Below, piece by piece: positions 17,156 to 24,607 of a stretch of 35,799 nt of DNA. Each line of letters starts with the position of its first letter. The stretch's first letter is position 1. Location of the stretch: positions 1 through 35,799 of the forward strand of contig CAMLPZ010000005.1 in NCBI GenBank assembly GCA_946482045.1, in the 5' to 3' direction. This stretch comes from an uncultured Asticcacaulis sp. GTDB taxonomy: Bacteria > Pseudomonadota > Alphaproteobacteria > Caulobacterales > Caulobacteraceae. The notes under the pieces were generated by a model. That model was not told the origin of the DNA, did no database searches, and saw only the letters and a program-made list of their open reading frames with translations. A program made the position numbers and the translations under genes.

Positions 17156-17518
17156 TTAGGTTCGTTTGCGCACCCACGTCGTGCCGATCTGGGTATACAG
17201 CCGTTTCACCGCCTTCCATGCGGCCTGCCTCGCAACCTGGTCATGGCTGGCTACAAGGCCGCGCCGGAGCGGCATGCTGTAGGCACTGAAAGCACGATTA
17301 TAGGCTTCGCGATAAAGCGTCTGCACAACCGGCGGAAGGACAGCGCGGACGTCGTCTGGCAGTTCCTCGTTGCTGGGGTAAACCTGGGTGGGCTCCTGAC
17401 GGCTGGCTGCCGTGTCTGGCGGGACGATCGTAAATTCGCTGCCGTCTCCGCCGACTACCCGGCTATAGCAATCGACATTGCCGGCCGCCGGCGTGCTGGG
17501 CTTTGGATCGGTTGTCAT
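17156..17518 (-). CDS. ChaB-like protein
   Basis: The 120-residue protein carries a ChaB-like domain in its C-terminal half: LPDDVRAVLPPVVQTLYREAYN followed after a gap by AWKAVKRLY, quoted here as two separate short segments of the family pattern. The N-terminal half is Pro/Thr-rich and low in structure. ChaB proteins were named for a link to the ChaA cation antiporter, but their function is poorly known. ATG at 17518 is chosen because AAGGAG lies eight bases before it; the frame is open further upstream without a ribosome site. A FNR/FixK box is centred 102.5 bases upstream, the longest such distance here. Confidence 0.72.
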   Translation of the reverse strand: MTTDPKPSTPAAGNVDCYSRVVGGDGSEFTIVPPDTAASRQEPTQVYPSNEELPDDVRAVLPPVVQTLYREAYNRAFSAYSMPLRRGLVASHDQVARQAAWKAVKRLYTQIGTTWVRKRT

Positions 17519-17613
17519 CTCATGCTCTCCTTGAAGGCCGGCGTAACCGCGATTGTACGCGTTCATGGATTGCGGGCCTCGACACACTGTGGCTTCTTTT
17601 CTTCCCAAAGCTC

Positions 17614-17627
17614 TTGACCCCGATCAA
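17614..17627 (-). promoter_or_regulatory. FNR/FixK box upstream of the chaB-like gene
   Basis: TTGACCCCGATCAA overlaps the stop codon of the quinone reductase gene. It is centred 102.5 bases before the chaB-like ATG, implying a leader of about 60 bases. Confidence 0.62.
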
Positions 17628-18202
17628 ATACCGCGCTTCCCCATTCGCCGCGCATGGGCCAGATGCGCGTTGCGGCTGTCCTCGCCCTCGACCATTCCCA
17701 TGATTGACAGTTTCACAGGCTTGAATCCGCAGAAACTGAACAGAGCCTGGAAGGCCTTGCCGCCATGGGCACGGTACACAACCGCGTAAAAGGCGCCCGG
17801 CATGCCCATGGTTTGGATCAACCGGATGGAGCGTCCCTTCAGAAGCGCCGCGTTCAGGGGATTTTCCGCGGAGATTTCATAGGCAAAGCCAGGCGTGAAG
17901 ACGCGCTCGCAGAAACCCTTCACCAGGGCCGGTACGCCGAACTGCCACATGGGATAAATGAAGACGAGGTGCTCGGCCCAGCGTATGAAATCCTGCACCT
18001 CTGACAGGTGCGGCTCCAGCAGCTGGTGTCCATGATAGCCCTCGTGCAGGATTGGGTCGAAGCTCAGGTCCGCGAGTTTGACCTGGCGCACTTCGTGGCC
18101 TGCGGCCACGGCGCCGTCGCGGTAAGCCTGCGCCAGGGCTTCGCTGAAGGACCGGCGTTGGCGTGCCGGATTACCGTTCAGGATGAGAATGCGCTTGTGC
18201 AT
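17624..18202 (-). CDS. Flavodoxin-fold NAD(P)H:quinone reductase
   Basis: The 192-residue protein has the Flavodoxin_2 fold: MHKRILILNGNP at the FMN phosphate-binding start, YPMWQFGVPALVKGF with the ERVFTPGFAY continuation, and the LIQTMG segment. Relatives such as MdaB/KefF-type enzymes reduce quinones by two electrons using NAD(P)H. ATG at 18202 lies one base after the stop of USP2 (TGACATG), so the two are co-transcribed and probably translationally coupled. The frame extends upstream into USP2, but that part is a shadow. A USP with an oxidoreductase repeats the USP1-alcohol dehydrogenase arrangement. The substrate is unknown. Confidence 0.86.
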   Translation of the reverse strand: MHKRILILNGNPARQRRSFSEALAQAYRDGAVAAGHEVRQVKLADLSFDPILHEGYHGHQLLEPHLSEVQDFIRWAEHLVFIYPMWQFGVPALVKGFCERVFTPGFAYEISAENPLNAALLKGRSIRLIQTMGMPGAFYAVVYRAHGGKAFQALFSFCGFKPVKLSIMGMVEGEDSRNAHLAHARRMGKRGI

Positions 18203-18203
18203 G

Positions 18204-19097
18204 TCAACGCACCAGCAGCAGCGGCAATGCCGCATTCTTGACGACGTGATCGGTGGCTCCGCCAAAGAGCATCTCCCGGACATGCCCGTGGCCATACGCC
18301 CCCATGATCAGCATGTCCGCCCGCAAGGCGGCCGCCTCTTCCACGATCGCCTCGCCGATACCGCGGCGGTCCTTGTCCGCGTGGACGAATTGTCCGGTTA
18401 TGCAATGACTGCGGAGATAGGCCAGGACATCCTCTTCCGCGACAGCATCCTCCGGATCGTGCGGCGCGGTGATGCGCAGCAAAAAGACATCCTTGCAGTA
18501 CATCATGTGCGGCACCGCTTCGCGCAGGGCTTTGGCCGCGGCGCGGCTGCCGTCCCAGGCAAGGACGACGGTATTGGCGTGCCCCGAGCCTGGAAACGGC
18601 GCCGCGGCATCGCGTGGCAAGAGGAGGATGGGCCGGCCCGCTTCGAACAAGGCCGCGAGCGGCTCCTTCAGGTCCGCGGCGGGATGGGTTTCATGGGCAC
18701 TAATCACAAGGTCCGCTGTCAGGGCCTCCCTGGGCAGGCAGGCTCCGATTTCGCCGACCATGGTGCGGTAGGTGGCTTGCGCCTGTCCCGGCACCATGTC
18801 ACTCAACCCCTTACGAAGGGGTACAACCTGTTTCTGGCATGCCGCGGAGGCTGTCTTCCACGCGTTGTCAGCGAGCGAGCGCGCATCGGTTTCGAGCGTG
18901 TCCAGCAAGGTTTGGTCGCCGGCGACGGCGTAGGCAAATTCCGGGATGCCCAGAACGTATGGCATGATCGGCGGGGGGGCCACGTGCAGGATCCGAAGCG
19001 TGGCCCGATAGGCATGCGCCATGGACAGGGCGGCGTCCAGGGCTCCCGCCTCGTGCCCAAGGCCGCCGTAAGTGAACAGAATGGATTTGATCGACAT
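18204..19097 (-). CDS. Universal stress protein, tandem UspA domains (USP2)
   Basis: This 297-residue two-domain USP is clearly a paralogue of the gene at 8020-8916. The C-terminal domain holds the nucleotide-binding signature MGAYGHGHVREMLFGGATDH, and both start MS(I/V)(K/R)-(S/T)ILF/C. The first domain lacks the signature. The start is preceded by AGGAG-type sequence (AAAAGGAGACAAGCG). A FNR/FixK box is centred 58.5 bases upstream, and the quinone reductase follows in the same operon. The likely role is nucleotide-dependent stress or dormancy signalling at low oxygen; no enzyme activity can be assigned. Confidence 0.92.
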   Translation of the reverse strand: MSIKSILFTYGGLGHEAGALDAALSMAHAYRATLRILHVAPPPIMPYVLGIPEFAYAVAGDQTLLDTLETDARSLADNAWKTASAACQKQVVPLRKGLSDMVPGQAQATYRTMVGEIGACLPREALTADLVISAHETHPAADLKEPLAALFEAGRPILLLPRDAAAPFPGSGHANTVVLAWDGSRAAAKALREAVPHMMYCKDVFLLRITAPHDPEDAVAEEDVLAYLRSHCITGQFVHADKDRRGIGEAIVEEAAALRADMLIMGAYGHGHVREMLFGGATDHVVKNAALPLLLVR

Positions 19098-19148
19098 CGC
19101 TTGTCTCCTTTTCGTCGCGGCAGAGTCGCAGACTCCAAGGCGCGCACC

Positions 19149-19162
19149 TTGACGCCGATCAA
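19149..19162 (-). promoter_or_regulatory. FNR/FixK box for USP2 operon
   Basis: TTGACGCCGATCAA is centred 58.5 bases before the minus-strand USP2 ATG, predicting a 17-base leader. It is one of two boxes in this divergent region. Confidence 0.75.
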
Positions 19163-19195
19163 TTTTTGCCCTCGCAACGGCATGGCTTTGTGAAT

Positions 19196-19209
19196 TTGAT
19201 CGCCGTCAA
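19196..19209 (+). promoter_or_regulatory. FNR/FixK box for cytochrome c
   Basis: TTGATCGCCGTCAA is centred 57.5 bases before the cytochrome ATG, with TAATCT at 29-34 bases from the centre as a strong -10. Confidence 0.8.
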
Positions 19210-19259
19210 TTCACAGGCGCCGGATTGAGGTAATCTTGTGCTCGAGTCAGGAGAATCCC

Positions 19260-19652
19260 ATGCGTTATTCCGTTCCTTTGTGCGTCGCATTGATCGCTAC
19301 GTCCGCTGCTGCCGGAACCGGCAGTCCGGCCGAGATCGCCCTGGGCCGCCAGATCTACGATGACCATTGCAGCCTGTGCCACGACAACAGCGAGCACATG
19401 CTCAATGACAACGGCCCTGCATTGTTCGGCGTCGTCGGACGCCCGGTCGCCTCAGTCGAGGGGTATGACTATTCCGAGCCATTGAAACGCGCCCGCCGGC
19501 GCGGGTTGCGTTGGACCGAGGGGCGGCTCGACCGGTTTCTAACCAATCCCATGACCTTGCATCCTGGCACCAGCATGCCGATGAACTTCGACGATCCCAA
19601 GCGCCGCAAGGGTATCATCGCCTACCTGAAGACGCTAAAGGCCCGCGATTAG
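19260..19652 (+). CDS. Periplasmic c-type cytochrome, single haem
   Basis: The 130-residue precursor has a signal peptide (MRYSVPLCVALIATSAAAG, cleavage near residue 19) and one haem-binding CSLCH (Cys37, Cys40, His41). The probable axial Met is in the TSMPMNF loop (Met106 or Met108). Class I fold and the NGPALFGVVGR segment resemble cytochrome c2/c550-type electron carriers. AGGAG stands seven bases before the ATG. It has its own FNR/FixK box, so it may deliver electrons to the cbb3 oxidase encoded at 31555-34830; this is inference. It converges on the acetoacetyl-CoA reductase gene with an 8-base gap. Confidence 0.9.
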   Translation: MRYSVPLCVALIATSAAAGTGSPAEIALGRQIYDDHCSLCHDNSEHMLNDNGPALFGVVGRPVASVEGYDYSEPLKRARRRGLRWTEGRLDRFLTNPMTLHPGTSMPMNFDDPKRRKGIIAYLKTLKARD

Positions 19653-19660
19653 GTATCAGT

Positions 19661-20386
19661 TCAGCCACTCATGTATAATCCGCCATTGACCGCCAGCGTT
19701 GCGCCGGTGATGAAGCCGGCATCCTCCGACACAAGAAAAGCGACACAGCGCGCGATTTCCATGGGTTCGCCCAGCCGGCCGAGAGGCACAGACTGTTTGA
19801 TCTTTTCCAGAATGTCTGCCGGCACGGCGGCGACCATATCGGTCGCAACGTAACCGGGCGCCACCACATTGACTGTCACACCCTTTGCCGCGCATTCAAG
19901 CGCCAGGGCCTTGCTGAAGCCGATGATGCCGGCTTTGGCGGCACAGTAGTTGGTCTGGCCGGGCTGGCCCTTCTGGGCGTTGACCGAGGAGATGCTTACG
20001 ATCCGCCCGTGTCCGCGCTCGCGCATGCCCGTAATGACCTGCCGCGTCATGTTGAAAACGCTGTAAAGATCCGTTCGCAACACCCGATCCCACTGCTCTA
20101 CGGTCATCTTGTGCAACATGCCGTCCTGAGTGATGCCGGCATTATTGATCAGTATGTCGACGGGGCCGTGTGTTTGCTCGACTGTGGCGACGGCCTGCCG
20201 GCACTGCTCGTAATCGCTGACGTCGCACCGGATGGCATGGAACCCGTACTCCCGGGCCGCCTGAGCAGCAGTATCTCCGTCAGCGACAAAGAAGGCCACG
20301 ACCTTGATGCCTTCCGCCGCGAGCTTGCGGCAAGTCGCCAGGCCGATACCCCGCGTTCCCCCTGTGACGATGGCCACTCTTGACAT
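19661..20386 (-). CDS. phaB: Acetoacetyl-CoA reductase (PhaB/PhbB)
   Basis: The 241-residue short-chain dehydrogenase has the Rossmann motif TGGTRGIG (9-16), NNAGI, and the catalytic Ser in ISSVNAQKGQPGQTNY with YCAAKAG giving Tyr-x3-Lys. The NAQKGQ-GQTNY context is typical of PhaB, which reduces acetoacetyl-CoA with NADPH to (R)-3-hydroxybutyryl-CoA for PHB synthesis. AGGAGGAA lies before the ATG at 20386; the longer frame upstream falls in the lipoprotein gene. It follows that gene by 10 bases and is probably transcribed with it from the box at 20925. It supplies monomer for PhaC at 10659. Confidence 0.92.
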   Translation of the reverse strand: MSRVAIVTGGTRGIGLATCRKLAAEGIKVVAFFVADGDTAAQAAREYGFHAIRCDVSDYEQCRQAVATVEQTHGPVDILINNAGITQDGMLHKMTVEQWDRVLRTDLYSVFNMTRQVITGMRERGHGRIVSISSVNAQKGQPGQTNYCAAKAGIIGFSKALALECAAKGVTVNVVAPGYVATDMVAAVPADILEKIKQSVPLGRLGEPMEIARCVAFLVSEDAGFITGATLAVNGGLYMSG

Positions 20387-20396
20387 GATATTCCTC

Positions 20397-20864
20397 CTAT
20401 GGCTGGGCGGTGACGATCCAGACACGTCCGTAAAGACAGGCGATCCCTGTCGTGACAGAAAGCGCGCCTTGCGGCGTGGTAAGCTCGTCCCGAAAGCCGC
20501 GGCATGTCGCTCCCCCTGCGTCATGGAAGGTTTTCGACGTCGCCGTGACGCGGCCGGAAAAGCCGGTCTGCGGATGCCCCCAGGACCGCCCCTGCCCTCT
20601 TTTCAGCATCCACATTACGCGCCGCGCCGTGTCGTCGTGCTCCGCAAGGCTATCCTCCGGCAAATGCACCCCTGAAACCCTCTGCAGGTAAAGGCCCATT
20701 GCCGCGCCCAATCCACGGCTCCGCGAACCGTCTGGATCGTCCGGTATTTTCGCACCTATGGCGTCCCGCGCGCCGTCTGGTGGCAGCGGGCTCGCTATTT
20801 GCAAGGCTGGTGATGCACATGCGCAGACCAGGAACAACAGAGCGAGAAGCAGAGGCTGGCGCAT
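20397..20864 (-). CDS. Small lipoprotein or secreted protein, unknown function
   Basis: The 155-residue protein starts with a hydrophobic signal (MRQPLLLALLFLVCACASP). The VCAC sequence could be a lipobox with Cys16 lipidated. The C-terminal part (TCRGFRDEL...TTGIACLYGRVWIV) has paired cysteines and resembles the end of RT0821/17-kDa-type surface proteins, where a Cys-containing strand precedes a final IV. I am not sure of the family. A weak ribosome site precedes the ATG. A FNR/FixK box is centred 67.5 bases upstream, and phaB follows 10 bases after the stop, so this envelope protein sits at the head of a metabolic operon. Confidence 0.68.
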   Translation of the reverse strand: MRQPLLLALLFLVCACASPALQIASPLPPDGARDAIGAKIPDDPDGSRSRGLGAAMGLYLQRVSGVHLPEDSLAEHDDTARRVMWMLKRGQGRSWGHPQTGFSGRVTATSKTFHDAGGATCRGFRDELTTPQGALSVTTGIACLYGRVWIVTAQP

Positions 20865-20924
20865 GATCGCTCAGATCCCATTCAAAGCACTCCGGACCTG
20901 TACCAGCGGAACGCCCCCGCTAAT

Positions 20925-20938
20925 TTGACGTGGATCAA
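20925..20938 (-). promoter_or_regulatory. FNR/FixK box for the lipoprotein-phaB operon
   Basis: TTGACGTGGATCAA is centred 67.5 bases before the minus-strand ATG at 20864, with TACAGG at 30-35 bases from the centre as -10. Confidence 0.72.
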
Positions 20939-20997
20939 ACCCACGCGACCGCCGCGACACGTACCGGCACAGAGTCCGCGCGCCGCGTTGCATCCTT

Positions 20998-21011
20998 TTG
21001 ACTTCGGTCAA
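20998..21011 (+). promoter_or_regulatory. FNR/FixK box for the BON protein
   Basis: TTGACTTCGGTCAA is centred 54.5 bases before the ATG at 21059, with CAATGT at 29-34 bases from the centre. Together with the box at 20925 it forms a divergent pair. Confidence 0.72.
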
Positions 21012-21058
21012 GGACATTTCAAAGTCGCGGCGCAATGTTGAAGTCTGGAGGATGACAC

Positions 21059-21715
21059 ATGCCGGACACGGATATACATGATAGGATTATTGCCGCATTG
21101 GACGCCGACGCCTCGATCGAGGCGGACAGTCTCACTGTCACCGTGCAGGACGGAATTGTCGCCGTCAGCGGCAGGGTCTGGACCGTCGAGCAGAAGGCGG
21201 AAGTGGTGGCGCGTATCCAGGCTGTGACAGGCGTCGTAGCAGTTGCCGTTGATCTGGATGTTGGCCCGCCACCTGAGACCGAATTCAAGGATCTGGCTCT
21301 GGCGCGCGACGTCTCGGCGATTCTCCGTTTGCACGTCCCTCAAGCCACGGGACTGCACATACAGGTCGAAAAGGGCTGGGTGACTGTCTCGGGCAATGTC
21401 GACAGCTTCTTCCTGAACCGCGAGGTCGAGCATCAGATTCGGAGACTGGACGGTGTCTCGGGCGTATCGGTTATGATCAACCACAGGGCGGACCCGCCGG
21501 CGGCCGTCGTCCGCGACCACATCCGCAAGGCGTTCGCGCGTGATCTGAGCAGCATACCTTCCAGTCTTGAGGTTTCGGTCTACGGCGGCAAGGTAACACT
21601 TACCGGCAGCGTAAATACCAATGTAGAACGCACCCTTGCGGTGACAAGCGCTGGCGCGGTCGATGGCGTCACCTTCGTCGATAATCAACTTCAGGTCCTG
21701 TGGCCGCAGTCCTGA
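21059..21715 (+). CDS. Triple BON-domain protein
   Basis: The 218-residue protein consists of three BON-like repeats (about 5-68, 77-143 and 148-215), each with the pattern I-x-V-x-x-G-x-V-x-L/V-x-G-x-V (TVQDGIVAVSGRV, QVEKGWVTVSGNV, SVYGGKVTLTGSV). BON domains bind lipid or membrane surfaces and occur in osmotic-shock proteins such as OsmY. No signal peptide is evident, so it may act in the cytoplasm, unlike OsmY. GGAGG stands eight bases before the ATG. It is preceded by a FNR/FixK box. Triple-BON proteins without signals are often found beside USPs and Hsp20 in such islands. Confidence 0.88.
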   Translation: MPDTDIHDRIIAALDADASIEADSLTVTVQDGIVAVSGRVWTVEQKAEVVARIQAVTGVVAVAVDLDVGPPPETEFKDLALARDVSAILRLHVPQATGLHIQVEKGWVTVSGNVDSFFLNREVEHQIRRLDGVSGVSVMINHRADPPAAVVRDHIRKAFARDLSSIPSSLEVSVYGGKVTLTGSVNTNVERTLAVTSAGAVDGVTFVDNQLQVLWPQS

Positions 21716-21724
21716 CCTGCGAGT

Positions 21725-21764
21725 AAAGCGATGAGGAACAATAAAGGGCAACCTTTATCGCTTT
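21725..21764. terminator. Hairpin between BON gene and truncated USP
   Basis: ATAAAGG (21741-21747) pairs with CCTTTAT (21752-21758) around a GCAA loop, and AAAGCGAT (21725-21732) can pair with ATCGCTTT (21757-21764) as a competing outer stem. It lies between two converging genes. The T tract is short, so termination is uncertain. Confidence 0.5.
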
Positions 21765-21770
21765 TGCGGC

Positions 21771-22052
21771 TTACAACTCGCCGCGGTGCGTTCCATCTGC
21801 AGATACGACTCGGATGCGTTGCCTCACACTCTCGGGAATCTCCGCCTGCCTAATAAACTTCTGAATCTCACCTTGACTTACTTCGCGATATCTATCTGCC
21901 AGGTGTGGCGGGCACCATGCATCCATGAATATCTCATAGGCGTCCACCAGGTTAATCCGGGAAGCGGGAAAAAGTTGTGCCGCTGCGAGCAGAGATTTTC
22001 GGGACCCTTCAGAAAAATCGGTGGCGAGCACAATTTCTTTTTTAACGCCCAT
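21771..22052 (-). pseudogene. C-terminally truncated universal stress protein
   Basis: The 93-residue frame begins like a Usp domain (MGVKKEIVLATDFSEGSR, then a helix and the INLVDAY strand) and reaches VVSADGTHRGEL, where a stop cuts it before the second half. The nucleotide-binding G-2x-G-9x-G signature is absent, and no continuation is found in other frames before the BON gene. The start ATG at 22052 has GAGGGAG upstream; a GTG at 22067 is possible. It is unlike the two-domain USPs elsewhere in the window. It may be decayed, or a deliberately short protein. A FNR/FixK box lies 109.5 bases upstream and a palindromic repeat occupies the leader. Confidence 0.65.
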
Positions 22053-22079
22053 AACCCACTCCCTCACCTTCGTTCACCA

Positions 22080-22121
22080 AGCGATATGGCGAAAACCGCT
22101 GACACTTTTCGCCATATCGCT
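22080..22121. repeat. Perfect 16-bp palindromic repeat, copy 1
   Basis: AGCGATATGGCGAAAA and TTTTCGCCATATCGCT are perfect inverted arms around a 10-base spacer CCGCTGACAC. A second copy in reverse orientation lies at 25683, where the spacer reads GTGCCAGCGG, nine of ten bases the reverse complement of this one. This copy covers the predicted transcription start (about 22120) of the truncated USP. Both arms and spacer resemble the first palindrome of Rhizobiales RIME elements in layout. Confidence 0.88.
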
Positions 22122-22154
22122 CTGGAACGCATAGCAGGTGTATTCATTCGACGA

Positions 22155-22168
22155 TTGACGAAGGTCAA
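22155..22168 (-). promoter_or_regulatory. FNR/FixK box upstream of the truncated USP
   Basis: TTGACGAAGGTCAA is centred 109.5 bases before the ATG at 22052 (94.5 from a GTG at 22067). The predicted start of transcription falls at the right edge of the palindromic repeat. Confidence 0.6.
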
Positions 22169-22423
22169 TTTTTCATCGCATTGCGTTTTTTATCGCGGCC
22201 AAAAGTGGGCTGGAAGTCAGTACTGCCATTCGCCATCGCGGCGGCCCGGCTAAGGGGCGCCGCAGCACGATCTACGAAGTCCCGGCGCAGCCGAATAAAG
22301 AAGTGCTCGACCTAAGATAGCTCGCATCGAATTGTCACACTTGACCTGCCCGATAGTATCACGGCATTTCATTTGTGAATTGCCCCTGGATAGGGGCGCT
22401 ATTGTCGTTCTTTATACCCGGGA
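22169..22423. other. Non-coding stretch before fixL
   Basis: About 255 bases without a convincing gene. One plus-strand frame ending at 22320 reads GRRSTIYEVPAQPNKEVLDL before its stop, which looks protein-like, but it has no start and may be a gene remnant. The right part holds a putative promoter (22332-22359) and a small perfect hairpin GCCCCT-GGAT-AGGGGC (22382-22397) in the fixL leader. No FNR/FixK box is present on the fixL side. Confidence 0.5.
22332..22359 (+). promoter_or_regulatory. Putative sigma70-type promoter for fixLJ
   Basis: TTGTCA (22332-22337) and TAGTAT (22354-22359) are separated by 16 bases, giving a start near 22366 and a leader of about 58 bases to fixL. This would make fixLJ expression independent of FixK. 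Confidence 0.4.
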
Positions 22424-23953
22424 TTGACCTTGCAAAGTCTTTTCGATCATTTCCAGGAAAGGCGAAAAACCTTTTACGACAATATGCTGGCCGGAAAATA
22501 CGCCGGCTTGCCGGCGTATATCGTCGCTGTTGTCGCACCCGCCGCAACCTTCCTCCTGCGCGAGATACTGACCCCATTGATCGGTGGCTATGCCGCCTTT
22601 GCCGTCTATGTTCCAGCGATCCTGGCTGCCGCCGTCCTCGGCGGGTTGGGCCCGGGGCTCGCTGCGACGACATTGTCCATAATTCTTTCTCTCATCATCG
22701 CCATGCCGGTATCGGCGAGCGGCTTTGCCGTCGTGATTGTCTACGCGCTGATCGGTGCTTTCATCGCCTGGACGGGGGAGGTTCTCCAAGGCATGCGCCG
22801 CCGGACGGCGGAAACGCGGGAAAGGCTTGATGAAAGCGATGAGCAGGTCCGCGCCATCCTGAGAACCGTGCCGGACGCCGGCATCGTCATCGACGCAGCA
22901 GGCCTGATCATCTCCTTCAACGCCGCGGCGGAGCGTCAGTTCGGCTACACCGAAGCCGAGGTGCGCGGCCGCAATGTCGATATACTGATGCCACAGCCCT
23001 ACCGGGCCGAACACGACGGCTACATGCATCGTTACCTGGCGACGGGCGAGAAGCGCATCATTGGTATCGGCCGCGTCGTTGCCGCTCAGCGCGCCGACGG
23101 TTCGACCTTTCCGATCATGCTGTCGGTCGGCGAGTTCCGTTCTGCCGGTAAGGTCTACTTCACGGGCTTTATCCGCGATCTCACTGAAAGGGCCGATGCC
23201 GAAGCTCAGCTTGAGCAACTACACGGTGAACTGGCGCGGTTGTCGCGCCTGAACGAACTCGGTGAAATGGCTTCTACCCTGGCGCACGAGCTCAACCAAC
23301 CTCTGTCCGCCATCGCCAACTATGTCCAGGGGAGTATTCGCCTGCTTAAGAACGCCACCGCGGAACCGGCGCCAATGGTGCGATCCGCGCTGGAAGAAGC
23401 GGCAAAACAATCGCTGCGCGCCGGTAAGATCATTCATCACCTGCGCGCGTCCGCAACGCACGGCGCCACCGAGATGAAGCGCGACAGCCTGCGTTCGATC
23501 ATCGAGGAAGCAGCAGCCCTGGCCCTGGCCGGATCCAAGGAGAAAGGCATCAAGACCCTCTTCGAGTATCATGCGGGGGCCGACGCCGTTCTGGCCGACC
23601 GCGTGCAGATCCAGCAGGTGCTGATCAACCTCATCCGTAACGCCAGCGAAGCCATGCATCAGTCCGAGCGTCGGGAATTGACCCTCACCACTGAGATGAC
23701 TGATCCACACACCGTTGGTGTCGAAGTTGCCGATACCGGCCCCGGCATCGCCGACGACATCGCCCAACAGCTGTTCCAGCCATTCGTAACCAGCAAGCCG
23801 GGCGGCATGGGCATCGGCCTGGCCATATCCAAGCGCATCATCGAGGCGCATGATGGCGAAATCAGCGTCCGGCGCAACAAAAATGGCGGAGCGACCTTCC
23901 GGTTCACCTTGCCGGTGTTGTACGAAGACATGGACAATGAGGACGAGGAATGA
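22424..23953 (+). CDS. fixL: Oxygen-sensor histidine kinase FixL
   Basis: The 509-residue inner-membrane kinase has about four N-terminal helices (30-120), a haem-binding PAS domain (about 143-255), and HisKA plus ATPase domains. In the PAS domain the haem ligand His197 (AEHDGY) and the conserved Arg217 (IIGIGR) are present, as in FixL of Rhizobium and Bradyrhizobium, so it should lose kinase activity when oxygen binds. The phosphorylated His288 is in AHELNQP; N, G1 (DTGPGI) and G2 (GMGIGL) boxes follow. The start is uncertain: TTG at 22424, TTG at 22430 or ATG at 22484, none with a strong ribosome site. fixJ overlaps its stop by four bases. Confidence 0.92.
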   Translation: MTLQSLFDHFQERRKTFYDNMLAGKYAGLPAYIVAVVAPAATFLLREILTPLIGGYAAFAVYVPAILAAAVLGGLGPGLAATTLSIILSLIIAMPVSASGFAVVIVYALIGAFIAWTGEVLQGMRRRTAETRERLDESDEQVRAILRTVPDAGIVIDAAGLIISFNAAAERQFGYTEAEVRGRNVDILMPQPYRAEHDGYMHRYLATGEKRIIGIGRVVAAQRADGSTFPIMLSVGEFRSAGKVYFTGFIRDLTERADAEAQLEQLHGELARLSRLNELGEMASTLAHELNQPLSAIANYVQGSIRLLKNATAEPAPMVRSALEEAAKQSLRAGKIIHHLRASATHGATEMKRDSLRSIIEEAAALALAGSKEKGIKTLFEYHAGADAVLADRVQIQQVLINLIRNASEAMHQSERRELTLTTEMTDPHTVGVEVADTGPGIADDIAQQLFQPFVTSKPGGMGIGLAISKRIIEAHDGEISVRRNKNGGATFRFTLPVLYEDMDNEDEE

Positions 23954-24564
23954 ACGAGCGCGTCATACATATCGTTGATGATGAGGCACCGGTCCGGTCT
24001 TCGCTGGCCTTCCTGCTGATGAGTTCGGGCTTTGCGGTTCGCGTGCATGAAAGCGGCACCGCCTTTCTGGATGCGCTCGGTGATCCGGACCTGATTTGCC
24101 TTGTGACCGACCTGCGCATGCCGGAAATAAACGGCGTGGAGCTGCTGGAGGCGTTGTCGGCGCGCGGCCTTCGTGTCCCGGCCATTGTTATCACCGGTCA
24201 CGGCGATGTGCCCATGGCGGTGGCCGCGATGAAGGCCGGCGCGACAGACTTCATCGAAAAGCCGTTTGAGGACGAAGTGCTGATCGAAGCCATCCGCCGC
24301 GCCAGTGCTCACGCCGATGCCCGGGGCGCCGCGCCGGCTGGTGACACCGAGGTACGCCAGCGGCTGTCACACCTGACGGCGCGCGAACGCGAAATTCTCA
24401 CCGGCATCGTCGCCGGCCTGCCAAACAAGACGATTGCCTATGACCTGCAGATCAGCCCGCGCACCGTGGAAGTCCACCGTGCCAGCATCATGAACAAGAT
24501 GCAGGCAAAGAGCCTTCCCGAACTTGTGCGCATGACGCTCACCGTTGACCTAAAGACAATTTGA
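23950..24564 (+). CDS. fixJ: Response regulator FixJ
   Basis: The 204-residue regulator has a receiver domain with acidic pair Asp10-Asp11, phosphoacceptor Asp54 (TDLRMPE) and Lys104 (EKPF), and a C-terminal LuxR-type helix-turn-helix (LTAREREIL... NKTIAYDL... RTVEVHRA). It starts inside the fixL stop (ATGA), so the kinase and regulator are made together. In known systems FixJ-P activates fixK transcription; here tandem TACGTAG motifs precede fixK. The FNR/FixK box of the next gene overlaps its stop codon. Confidence 0.95.
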   Translation: MNERVIHIVDDEAPVRSSLAFLLMSSGFAVRVHESGTAFLDALGDPDLICLVTDLRMPEINGVELLEALSARGLRVPAIVITGHGDVPMAVAAMKAGATDFIEKPFEDEVLIEAIRRASAHADARGAAPAGDTEVRQRLSHLTAREREILTGIVAGLPNKTIAYDLQISPRTVEVHRASIMNKMQAKSLPELVRMTLTVDLKTI

Positions 24565-24574
24565 CGCAGATCAA
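24561..24574 (+). promoter_or_regulatory. FNR/FixK box for the FixT-like gene
   Basis: TTGACGCAGATCAA is centred 40.5 bases before the ATG at 24608, with TAGTAA at 29-34 bases from the centre as -10. This makes the small receiver gene a likely FixK target lying upstream of fixK itself. Confidence 0.75.
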
Positions 24575-24607
24575 TGCCCGGTTTTCGCGGTCCGCTAGTA
24601 AAGCGGC

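Noticed and set aside
18183..19193. Long plus-strand frame (336 codons) opposite USP2
   Set aside because: Antisense shadow of USP2 of the same kind as at 7999; the coding motifs are all on the minus strand.
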